Part shown: piece by piece, positions 24,300 to 36,089 of the stretch
How the letters are laid out: each line of letters opens with the position of its first letter
How positions within the stretch are numbered: the stretch's first letter is position 1
Origin: Symsagittifera roscoffensis
Lineage: Eukaryota > Xenacoelomorpha > Acoela > Convolutidae
DNA length: 64,000 nt
Direction: 5' to 3'
NCBI RefSeq assembly: GCF_963678635.1
Contig: NC_087062.1
Location: forward strand, 41,492,395 to 41,556,394
Notes under the pieces: generated by a model
Told to the model about the DNA's origin: nothing
Database searches by the model: none
The model's input: only the letters and a program-made list of their open reading frames with translations
Position numbers and translations under genes: made by a program

Positions 24300-27200
24300 T
24301 GACAGCTACTGAAAAGGGGAAAAACTCCTTGCCAAAAATATCAAAGATGAGCCTGTGACGCAAGCGGAAGATTCGAAATGCTGAACAAAACGTGCGCCTT
24401 ACGTCCAAAATTTTTCAAGCTGATAGCGACATCGAAAGACAAAAAATTGGTAAATGTACACATAAAATGTCACTGAGACAGTGAATCAACGTTTTTCCCT
24501 CATTTCCCGTCAAAGAATCAAGTGCTTGTTCAAATGTTGGATCAACAAAAATCCAAACTCTAGTTTTTGGTTGTCGATGTTGTTATCAGCTTGAAAAAAT
24601 TAGGACGTTAGACGCAAGTTTTGTTCAACTTCTTCGAATGTTCCGCTTGGGTACCAGGCTATCTAAGATGAGTCTGGGACCAAATCGGAAGATTCGAAAA
24701 AGCAGAACCAAACTTGCGTCTTAGTTCTAAAATTTTTCAAGCTGATAACGGCATCGAAAGCCAAAAAATTGCTAAGCGTATATTTAAAAACAGCAATAAG
24801 ATAACGTATCAACGAGTTTTCCCTCATTTTAATCGTCAAAGAATCAAGTGCCAGCTCGAATGTCGGACCAACGAAAAACCCAAACTCTACTGTGCAAACT
24901 AATGCATTTTATGCTGACCGAGAAATGATGAATGTGGAAAAAACAACCATTCACGGAACACAAACATGTTGCATTTCCGAGCGATACATATTGCGAGACA
25001 AACACAAAAAAAAACAGAACAAAAAATACTGTAAGCATTAATAGGGATCCTGGACAACGCCGAAAATTTCAAGAAGCTGAACACAATTTGCCCGTGCCGT
25101 CAAAAACGTTTTGAACCGATGTCAACTTCGACAGTCAAAAATACATGAATTGTGTGTCTTAAAAGGCACCAAGATAAGTTATCAACAAGCTTTCCCTCAT
25201 TTGCCTGCTAGGTACCCAAATGCTTGTTCAATTGCCAGACCAACCAAAATCCTAAATTCTTTTTTAAAAACTGATGCTTTTATAAAGAACAAGAAACAGT
25301 ATAAACAGACAAAATAACAACCATCCACGGAAAACAAACCATTCGCATTTTTGTGCTATAAGTTATCATTGTATGACAACAAAATAAAAAGCATAAAACA
25401 GTAATAGTTAAAACATTAATGAGGAACCTTGGACCCATACCGAAAATTCGAAGACGCTGAACAAAATTTGCGCGAGCCGTCCAAACATTTCCAACTGATG
25501 ACAATTTCTTAAGCCAAAAGTCTAAATCTGTGACTAAAAATAGCACCGAGATAACGTATCAACGAGCTTGCCCTTACTTGCCTGTCAGTGATCTAAAAGC
25601 TTGTCCAATTATCAGAGAACAAAAATACGAAATTTTTGCGTGAAAACCAATACACTTTTATGTTGAACAAGAAAACGTCATGGAAAAAACAGCACCATTC
25701 ACGTAAAAAACAATTCCGCTTATTTTGTGCGATACGACATCATTGCATGACAAGCACGAAAAATATTGATTCACAGAAGCGAAGCTGAGTCCCAATGGTC
25801 CTCATTTGCCTTTTAGTGACCATGGTGATTGTGTACTTGCAGGACCATAAAAAACTCAAATTATGCTGTGGAAACTAATGCATTTTATGTTGAACAAGAA
25901 ACAGCCAAAAAACCGCCGAACGTAAAGCTAAAAAAAAAGTACCGAGATAAAGTTTCCAACAAGTTTTCTCTCATTTGCCTGCCACTGATTCAAGAGCCTG
26001 TTCAATTGGCGTGCCATCAAAACTCCCACTTTTTCGTGGTGAAACTAATGCATTTTATGTTGAACAAGAAACAGAATATATGGACAAACTAACAACCATT
26101 CACGGAAAAACAAACCAATCGTATTTTTTGACATCAAGTCGACATCAACGTATGACACAAAAAAGGCACAAAATATTAATTGCTAAAAAGGAAGATCCTG
26201 GAACCATGCTGAAGATTCGCAGAAGCTGAATGAAATAGTGTGTACCGTCCAAACGTTTTCAAGTCAATAAAGACATCGAAAGCCAAAAACTCGCAAAAGG
26301 TTTACTTAAAAATGGCTGAAATAATGTATCAACGAGTTTTCCCTCATTTTGCCCTCAAAGATTCAAGTGCTTACTTAAAAGCCGTATTAACAACATCCCA
26401 AACGTTACTGTGGAAACTAATGAACTTTGTTGAACAAGAAATGGTGAATATGCACAAAAAACAACCACTCAGGGAAAACAATCCTGAGCAATTTTTGAAA
26501 TGATGTACGACATCATTGTATGACAAGCACAAAAAATAATCATAAAGCATTAATTACAGCCAACATTAAAGGGCATCTGGGACCCACGCTAAAGATTTGA
26601 AGAAGCTGAACAAAATTTGCGCTTGTTGTCCACAACTTTCAAACCAAAGACAACTTGGAAAGCCAAAACTAAGTGTGTGCCGAAATATGGCACAATTGAA
26701 TCGTACCAACGAGTTTACCGTCACTTTCCTACCTGAGTTCCAAGTGCCTGTTTAATTGCTGGACCATCAAAAATCACAAATTCTCTTGTGGAAACTAATG
26801 CATTTTATGTTGAGCCGGAAACGGTAAAATTTGGACAAAGTACGACCATTCAAGGAAAACAACCTTATCCAATTTTTTTAACGATACGACATCATTATAT
26901 CAGAAACACACAAAAAAAACATTGATAAAATAATAATTGCTGGAAAAAATCACGATACTGGGAACCACGCTAAACCAATAGCGACATCGAAAGACAAAAA
27001 ATTGCTAAATGTATACCTAATAATGGCAGAGAAATAAAATATCAGAGATAAAACATCAACGAGTTTTTCCTCATTTGCCCGCCTCTTCTTTCTCTTTTTT
27101 CCCTCATCTTCCAGGAGCTTCTTCAATGCGGGACTTTCAATAACATTGCCGAACTATCAAAATTGTCGTATTTCCCCGTTGAAGCTAATGCAATTTTTAT

Positions 27201-27560
27201 TGAACAAAATAAATGCGGAATAATTTTATTTGGACGCGACATCATTGTATTACAGACACACACAAAAAAAGAAAAAACTTCGTTAATTGCCGAAAACATC
27301 AATGAGGAGCCTAGGATTCATGCCGAAGATTCGATTAACTTGACAAAATTTGCTTGAGCCATTTTAAATTTTCAAAGTGATAATAACTTCGAAGGCCAAG
27401 AAGTCGTCAAGTGTGTGTTTACTAAAGGCACGGCGATATCGCATAAACGAATTTTACTTCATTTGCCTGCCACTGACCCAAGAACTTGATCAAGCACCGA
27501 ACTATTAAAAACTCTAAATTCACATACTCAGTAACAAACGCAGTGTATGTTGAACAAGAA
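24300..27560. repeat. Degenerate ~375-bp satellite array
   Basis: Roughly nine diverged monomers. The landmark CAACGAG.TTTCCCTCATTT recurs near 24490, 24810, 25183, 25558, 25951, 26330, 26710, 27057 and 27445. Other landmarks in phase are ACTAATGCATTTTATGTTGA, ACAACCATTCACGGAAAA, GACATCATTGTATGACA and GAAGAAGCTGAACAAAATTT. Short ORFs inside share peptides only because the DNA repeats; no coding gene is supported. The right part (from 26083) is included in the 4.76-kb duplication and recurs at 30845-32320. Confidence 0.85.
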
Positions 27561-30500
27561 AGGGTAAATGTGAAGAAAATAAAACAAGGATAGACGGTTG
27601 CTGTGCAAGTAGCACAGAATGCTCCGACCATATTTATAACAACAACAAATATAAGCTCTTCAAATTATTAAGTTTTTCAAATTAGTGTCGTTTTTTGAAC
27701 ATAGGGTGATGATAAAACTATACACACGAGTATAAAATTAGTAAATAAGGCACAATCGGCAACAAACGTCTTTTAAAAAAAATAAAAATTTTTCTTGGCA
27801 GGGAAGTTGCAAACATAGCTTTCAAAACTAGTTTCTGTTTGCAAGGAATTTTTTTTAGCCTAAATAACCAATTTAACAAATTATGATCACTTAAATCGGT
27901 CGAAATTAGACGAAAAACCAAAAATTTCAGATTGGCTTCTCTCGACACGGAAATTTTTTAATGTCGATCGAATCACAACTTTGAAGGGCTTAAATATCAC
28001 GACAAATAATGCATAGAACAAATGCTAAAAAAATTCCAATGCTGCAGATTGTGATTATGGCAAAAGTGCCAAATTAGCACAGATATTTGCGAATTAGATT
28101 TAAAAGGGCATAACCATACTAATACACTTGACTCGCTAGTCCACATCGTACTTACTCGCAGCAAATTCAGGAAAACCTGTCTAAATAGGGAAAACAATGT
28201 TTCTGGAAACAGTTCTTGTGCAGTAATTGAAGAAACGCTGTCCGAAAAAAACTGTTCCAGAATAAGGAAACACGGTTCCCTGACAGCAAATTAAAGAAAC
28301 ATAGCCAATCGAAGATTGGAAAAGAGTAATGAACGTAAGTAAACATAAAAACACACGATGTTCAAAAAATCTCAAATTTCGAAATTCAAAGAAAAAAATG
28401 GATGCCCTTTAAGATCCACGTTCATATTTGGAGAGTGATATTTACGTCACTTTCAGCAGATTAATTTCAATTGAACTCAAAAAGTGCATTGTACTGAAGT
28501 GCATCAATATTTTAAGACCTATATAAGAGTCTTCGCTACATTCTATTCTCTTGAAAAAGTAGAAAATATTTAGTGCTTATAAACAAATTGCTTCCAATGC
28601 ACAGCTTACTGAATTTTCTAGTGTTTTTCAAAAACATTAAAATGATCTTCGGGGCATAAGAATTGAATGAATTAGTTTATAAATTATACCAAAAATTGCT
28701 TGGATTTAATTTTATCCTTCTACACGGAGGCGCAGCTGATCTTCTCCCACTTACGATAAAAATGAATATCTATGATTGAAATCAAACAGAATTGAATTAA
28801 AACTTCAAAACATCTTTTTTGTCAAAAAAATATTAAAATTGGAACAAAAGGCCAAAATATCCGGAACAAAATTACCTGAACCATAAGAAAATTTACACAA
28901 AGTTTTCGGAACGCTGGAAAGAAGCCAAATTTTCAAAAAAAACAATCTGCGGAACTCAGCCTACAAAAATAAGCAGACAGAAATTAATCCAAATAAGCCG
29001 AAAAGTTTCAAATTGCAAAACAAATAGATCAACTGGATTCGAACTCCCGAGATTTATTGTCTCAAACATAGGTGTAACAACAACTTGGAATGTTCACAAA
29101 AATCGGGCTCAAGGAATTTAGGCGATAGAAATAAACACGTTGACGATGGTCTGAAAAACAGATCCCAGCCGGATTCGAACCACAAGCCTTTGCCTTCTCA
29201 AGTATTTGTGCTATCTCTGCGCCAAATGGTTGATTGAGCTTGAAATTATGAACATAGCCCACAGAAAGTTGGGAAAGAGTCAATTTTTGAATATTAAAGA
29301 GAAATACATGCCTTTAAAGCTCTTTAAAGTTCCTAAGCAATTTATATATGAATTGTCTGGACAAAATTAAACCAATTTGAAAAATGGGATAAATAGGAAA
29401 TTTTTATTCCGCGGTAAAATGTAAATTAAATTCAACTTTCGAAACTAAAAATCGATCTTTTTTTTTAGCGCCATTCCATTTTTCCAAAATGGAGTGCATT
29501 TTGCTTGTCTTCAAGCAAATGAACTTGAATTGAACTCAAAAAATGCATATAAACCTGAGGGTATTCATATGTGGATTTATAAGTATGAATGCACTTCTTT
29601 TGTTAAATTAAGCCGAAACCTGTTAGGCCAAAACAAGCCAAAAAGAATTTTAAAAAAATAAATTAATAAAATTTCAACAAATCCAGGTGATAAAACTTTA
29701 ACCCACATAAAAGTTATATTCGATTGTGCCAGATGCTTGAAACACAGACTTCATCTTTACACCATTCCCTCCCTCCTCTGTTTTCTACTATGTTTCTATT
29801 TTTCAATCCACTATAACTGACATCATAATGGAAAGAATGGAATGAAATGCATAGCAAACATCATCAGGGTAATTAGGAATGAAATGCATAGCAACCATTA
29901 AAGTCACAGACTTCATCTTTACACCATTCCCTCCCTCCTCTGTTTTCTACTATGTTTCTACTTTTCAATCCACTATAACTGACATCATAATCCACTTAAA
30001 AACTTAAAGGCCAGCAAATTTTTTTGTGTTACTTTCTCTTGTGCTTTGATTATCTGCTAAAGTAGACTTAAAAGGAAACAAAAGAACATCATTTTGCCAC
30101 TATACCTCACATTTCAAAATTCATGTTTTCATAGTTGCTCTGGGTGTTTTCACGGGTAAGAACAACCTGAACAAAAGCTAAGCAGAATCAAAATAATTAG
30201 AAAAATCGCTCCAAGAAAAACTGCTTGAAACCGGCGTTTAACACCTAATCACGTCAATCACATCTACGCCAACCTTTTTAAACTAGAAGAGAGTAAAACG
30301 TTTTGTTTTTGTTCCGACCATTTGAAAAATTGGGAGGAACTTTGTATTCGGAAGTGCTTTGGTTTTTCTTTTTTTTTACCACAAAATCAGCTACCCCAAA
30401 TAATCATCCGAGTGAGTTAAAAATTTTACCACATTAAAGCCCGTCATATTTCATCGTGATTCGAACGTCATTATAAAATTCCGAAAGGTTTCCCGATGTT

Positions 30501-30844
30501 GAGAAAAACCGGTTTGAAATTTTTTTATTTTTCGTCCAATTTAGAGCGAGTGAAGCGAGCGAGCAAGCTAAAAGTAGCATATTGCAACAGCTTAAAAGCT
30601 TTTAATAGCTTAATTTAAGTCGTAAACTCTTATTTTTACTCAAGTAAATAGATTTTTTGAGAATTTTAGCTCCTTTTTGGAACTAAAAACTTCAAAACAA
30701 CAATAGATTTATGATTTTTTTTGTTTTTGTAGTCATTTTTTTAATAAAAATTGTTCTCCAATTTGCTTATTTTACTATGCCTGCCGAATATGCTCAAGCT
30801 CTAGCTTTTCATTCAGATCCTTTATCACACTATGCACAAAAAAC
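26083..30844. repeat. 4.76-kb tandem duplication, copy 1
   Basis: Copy 2 is 30845-35615. Landmarks are offset by 4762 bp at the start, 4765 in the middle and 4771 at the end; differences are scattered single bases and short indels, so identity looks near 99%. The break points share GACAA (26083, 30845, 35616). The unit holds part of the 375-bp satellite and most of an inverted-repeat transposon. It contains two tRNA-like B boxes on minus (~29043-29060 and ~29165-29180) and a 162-bp direct repeat starting at 29743 and 29905. Confidence 0.97.
29158..29240 (-). repeat. tRNA-like (SINE head) sequence, copy 1
   Basis: A box TTTGGCGCAGAGATAGC and B box GTGGTTCGAATCC on minus, spaced as in a tRNA. 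T-arm and acceptor pairing is poor. A second B box (GAGTTCGAATCC) lies ~115 bp downstream. The same unit is duplicated at 33923-34005. Confidence 0.5.
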
Positions 30845-33800
30845 GACAAACTAACAACCATTCACGGAAAAACAAACCAATCGTATTTTTTGACATCAAG
30901 TCGACATCAACGTATGACACAAAAAAGGCACAAAATATTAATTGCTAAAAAGGAAGATCCTGGAACCATGCTGAAGATTCGCAGAAGCTGAATGAAATAG
31001 TGTGTACCGTCCAAACGTTTTCAAGTCAATAAAGACATCGAAAGCCAAAAACTCGCAAAAGGTTTACTTAAAAATGGCTGAAATAATGTATCAACGAGTT
31101 TTCCCTCATTTTGCCGTCAAAGATTCAAGTGCTTACTTAAAAGCCGTATTAACAACATCCCAAACGTTACTGTGGAAACTAATGAACTTTGTTGAACAAG
31201 AAATGGTGAATATGCACAAAAAACAACCACTCAGGGAAAACAATCCTGAGCAATTTTTGAAATGATGTACGACATCATTGTATGACAAGCACAAAAAATA
31301 ATCATAAAGCATTAATTACAGCCAACATTAAAGGGCATCTGGGACCCACGCTAAAGATTTGAAGAAGCTGAACAAAATTTGCGCTTGTTGTCCACAACTT
31401 TCAAACCAAAGACAACTTGGAAAGCCAAAACTAAGTGTGTGCCGAAATATGGCACAATTGAATCGTACCAACGAGTTTACCGTCACTTTCCTACCTGAGT
31501 TCCAAGTGCCTGTTTAATTGCTGGACCATCAAAAATCACAAATTCTCTTGTGGAAACTAATGCATTTTATGTTGAGCCGGAAACGGTAAAATTTGGACAA
31601 AGTACGACCATTCAAGGAAAACAACCTTATCCAATTTTTTTAACGATACGACATCATTATATCAGAAACACACAAAAAAAACATTGATAAAATAATAATT
31701 GCTGGAAAAAATCACGATACTGGGAACCACGCTAAACCAATAGCGACATCGAAAGACAAAAAATTGCTAAATGTATACCTAATAATGGCAGAGAAATAAA
31801 ATATCAGAGATAAAACATCAACGAGTTTTTCCTCATTTGCCCGCCTCTTCTTTCTCTTTTTTCCCTCATCTTCCAGGAGCTTCTTCAATGCGGGACTTTC
31901 AATAACATTGCCGAACTATCAAAATTGTCGTATTTCCCCGTTGAAGCTAATGCAATTTTTATTGAACAAAATAAATGCGGAATAATTTTATTTGGACGCG
32001 ACATCATTGTATTACAGACACACACAAAAAAAGAAAAAACTTCGTTAATTGCCGAAAACATCAATGAGGAGCCTAGGATTCATGCCGAAGATTCGATTAA
32101 CTTGACAAAATTTGCTTGAGCCATTTTAAATTTTCAAAGTGATAATAACTTCGAAGGCCAAGAAGTCGTCAAGTGTGTGTTTACTAAAGGCACGGCGATA
32201 TCGCATAAACGAATTTTACTTCATTTGCCTGCCACTGACCCAAGAACTTGATCAAGCACCGAACTATTAAAAACTCTAAATTCACATACTCAGTAACAAA
32301 CGCAGTGTATGTTGAACAAGAAAGGGTAAATGTGAAGAAAATAAAACAAGGATAGACGGTTGCTGTGCAAGTAGCACAGAATGCTCCGACCATATTTATA
32401 TTAACAACAAATATAAGCTCTTCAAATTATTAAGTTTTTCAAATTAGTGTCGTTTTTTGAACGTAGGGTGATGATAAAACTATACACACGAGTATAAAAT
32501 TAGTAAATAAGGCACAATCGGCAACAAACATCTTTTGAAAAAAATAAAAAATTTTTATGGCAGGGAAGTTGCAAACATAGCTTTCAAAACTAGTTTCTGT
32601 TTGCAAGGAATTTTTTTAGCCTAAATAACCAATTTAACAAATTATGATCACTTAAATCGGTCGAAATTAGACGAAAAACCAAAAATTTCAGATTGGTTTC
32701 TCTCGACACAGGGAAATTTTTTAATGTCGATCGAATCACAACTTTGAAGGGCTTAAATATCACGACAAATAATGCATAGAACAGATGCTAAAAAAATTCC
32801 AATGCTGCAGATTGTGATTATGGCAAAAGTGCCAAATTAGCACAGATATTTGCGAATTAGATTTAAAAGGGCATAACCATACTAATACACTTGACTCGCT
32901 AGTCCACATCGTACTTACTCGCAGCAAATTCAGGAAAACCTGTCTAAATAGGGAAAACAATGTTTCTGGAAACAGTTCTTGTGCAGTAATTGAGGAAACG
33001 CTGTCCGAAAAAAACTGTTCCAGAATAAGGAAACACGGTTCCCTGACAGCAAATTAAAGAAACATAGCCAATCGAAGATTGGAAAAGAGTAATGAACGTA
33101 AGTAAACATAAAAACACACGATGTTCAAAAAATCTCAAATTTCGAAATTCAAAGAAAAAAATGGATGCCCTTTAAGATCCACGTTCATATTTGGAGAGTG
33201 ATATTTACGTCACTTTCAGCAGATTAATTTCAATTGAACTCAAAAAGTGCATTGTACTGAAGTGCATCAATATTTTAAGACCTATATAAGAGTCTTCGCT
33301 ACATTCTATTCTCTTGAAAAAGTAGAAAATATTTAGTGCTTATAAACAAATTGCTTCCAATGCACAGCTTACTGAATTTTCTAGTGTTTTTCAAAAACAT
33401 TAAAATGATCTTCGGGGCATAAAAATTGAATGAATTAGTTTATAAATTATACCAAAAATTGCTTGGATTTAATTTTATCCTTCTACACGGAGGCGCAGCT
33501 GATCTTCTCCCACTTACGATAAAAATGATTATCTATGATTGAAATCAAACAGAATTGAATTAAAACTTCAAAACATCTTTTTTGTCAAAAAAATATTAAA
33601 ATTGGAACAAAAGGCCAAAATATCCGGAACAAAAATACCTGAACCATAAGAAAATTTACACAAAGTTTTCGGAACGCTGGAAAGAAGCCAAATTTTCAAA
33701 AAAAAAACAATCTGCGGAACTCAGCCTTCAAAAATAAGCAGACAGAAATTAATCCAAATAAGCCGAAAAGTTTCAAATTGCAAAACAAATAGATCAACTG

Positions 33801-35615
33801 GATTCGAACTCCCGAGATTTATTGTCTCAAACATAGGTGTAACAACAACTTGGAATGTTCACAAAAATCGGGCTCAAGGAATTTAGGCGATAGAAATAAA
33901 CACGTTGACGATGGTCTGAAAAACAGATCCCAGCCGGATTCGAACCACAAGCCTTTGCCTTCTCAAGTATTTGTGCTATCTCTGCGCCAAATGGTTGATT
34001 GAGCTTGAAATTATGAACATAGCCCACAGAAAGTTGGGAAAGAGTCAATTTTTGAATATTAAAGAGAAATACATGCCTTTAAAGCTCTTTAAAGTTCCTA
34101 AGCAATTTATATATGAATTGTCTGGACAAAATTAAACCAATTTGAAAAATGGGATAAATAGGAAATTTTTATTCCGCGGTAAAATGTAAATTAAATTCAA
34201 CTTTCGAAACTAAAAATCGATCTTTTTTTTAAGCGCCATTCCATTTTTCCAAAATGGAGTGCATTTTGCTTGTCTTCAAGCAAATGAACTTGAATTGAAC
34301 TCAAAAAATGCATATAAACCTGAGGGTATTCATATGTGGATTTATAAGTATGAATGCACTTCTTTTGTTAAATTAAGCCGAAACCTGTTAGGCCAAAACA
34401 AGCCAAAAAGAATTTTAAAAAAATAAATAAATAAAATTTCAACAAATCCAGGTGATAAAACTTTAACCCACATAAAAGTTATATTCGATTGTGCCAGATG
34501 CTTGAACCACAGACTTCATCTTTACACCATTCCCTCCCTCCTCTGTTTTCTACTATGTTTCTATTTTTCAATCCACTATAACTGACATCATAATGGAAAG
34601 AATGGAATGAAATGCATAGCAAACATCATCAGGGTAATTAGGAATGAAATGCATAGCAACCATTAAAGTCACAGACTTCATCTTTACACCATTCCCTCCC
34701 TCCTCTGTTTTCTACTATGTTTCTACTTTTCAATCCACTATAACTGACATCATAATCCACTTAAAAACTTAAAGGCCAGCAAATTTTTTTGTGTTACTTT
34801 CTCTTGTGCTTTGATTATCTGCTAAAGTAGACTTAAAAGGAAACAAAAGAACATCATTTTGCCACTATACCTCACATTTCAAAATTCATGTTTTCATAGT
34901 TGCTCTGGGTGTTTTCACGGGTAAGAACAACCTGAACAAAAGCTAAGCAGAATCAAAATAATTAGAAAAATCGCTCCAAGAAAAACTGCTTGAAACCGGC
35001 GTTTAACACCTAATCACGTCAATCACATCTACGCCAACCTTTTTAAACTAGAAGAGAGTAAAACGTTTTGTTTTTGTTCCGACCATTTGAAAAATTGGGA
35101 GGAACTTTGTATTCGGAAGTGCTTTGGTTTTTCTTTTTTTTACCACAAAATCAGCTACCCCAAATAATCATCCGAGTGAGTTAAAAATTTTACCACATTA
35201 AAGCCCGTCATATTTCATCGTGATTCGAACGTCATTATAAAATTCCGAAAGGTTTCCCGATGTTGAGAAAAACCGGTTTGAAATTTTTTTATTTTTCGTC
35301 CAATTTAGAGCGAGTGAAGCGAGCGAGCAAGCTAAAAGTAGCATATTGCAACAGCTTAAAAGCTTTTAATAGCTTAATTTAAGTCGTAAACTCTTATTTT
35401 TACTCAAGTAAATAGATTTTTTGAGAATTTTAGCTCCTTTTTGGAACTAAAAACTTCAAAACAACAATAGATTTATGATTTTTTTTGTTTTTGTAGTCAT
35501 TTTTTTTAATAAAAATTGTTCTCCAATTTGCTTATTTTACTATGCCTGCCGAATATGCTCAAGCTCTAGCTCTAGCTTTTCATTCAGATCCTTTATCACA
35601 CTACGCACAAAAAAC
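30845..35615. repeat. 4.76-kb tandem duplication, copy 2
   Basis: Near-identical to 26083-30844. Copy 2 continues into the right end of the transposon, which copy 1 lacks, so copy 2 holds the original right context and the duplication junction is at ~30845. Confidence 0.97.
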
Positions 35616-35702
35616 GACAATAATTTGAAAATATAACTTTATTGTTGTATTTTTAAGACTATGGTCGGAACATTCTGTGCTACTTGCAAAGTAACCGGCT
35701 AT
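32351..35702. mobile_element. Transposon with long terminal inverted repeats, ~3.35 kb
   Basis: The left end (GATAGACGGTTGCTGTGCAA, AGCACAGAATGCTCCGACC) is inverted at 35657-35702 (GGTCGGAACATTCTGTGCTA, AACCGGCTATC). Similarity continues inwards about 110 bp to GTGTCGTTTTTTG. A 5'-truncated partner, missing its right end, starts at 27589 in copy 1. No transposase ORF is visible, so it is probably nonautonomous. Inside, on minus, is a tRNA-like unit (TTTGGCGCAGAGATAGC, then GTGGTTCGAATCC) at ~33923-34001. Confidence 0.7.
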
Positions 35703-36089
35703 CTTTGATTTTTTCTAAGCTTTCAGGCTCTACGTTTGAAATCTTCTTTGCGCCCTTGCCTCCCACTTCTTTAAGTTGGAGAATTTATTTTTTTGATGCT
35801 CTTTGAGCAGATAACCGGATATTCGCAGATAACGGGATGTTCGCACATCAACCAAAAAGTCTTGCTCACTGAGATATTATTTCATATTCTCTTATGACAA
35901 ACTGATCTCACGGAGAGTACTGAGGAAAAAGTATATGAATGCATTACTTTTGATATTTGTTCTTTCACAAAAAAAAACACTTGAACGGAACATTTCAGCA
36001 AAATAGCGTCTTCCTAGTAATTCCTAGTGAGAAATCGCCTGATGTAAATAAGTTGGAAACAATTCGATTAAGCTAGCACAAAATTAATA
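35703..36089. other. PPWD1 3' flank
   Basis: AT-rich spacer between the transposon and PPWD1. No gene seen; no canonical AATAAA immediately after the PPWD1 stop. Confidence 0.4.

Noticed and set aside
25829..26503. Short ORFs with shared peptides such as NAFYVEQE
   Set aside because: The similarity follows the ~375-bp DNA repeat; frames break in every monomer, so there is no protein-level selection to support genes.
29062..29283. tRNA gene on minus (A and B boxes present)
   Set aside because: Acceptor and T arms do not pair, and the same unit is embedded in a mobile element and duplicated at 33827-34048; treated as SINE-like.
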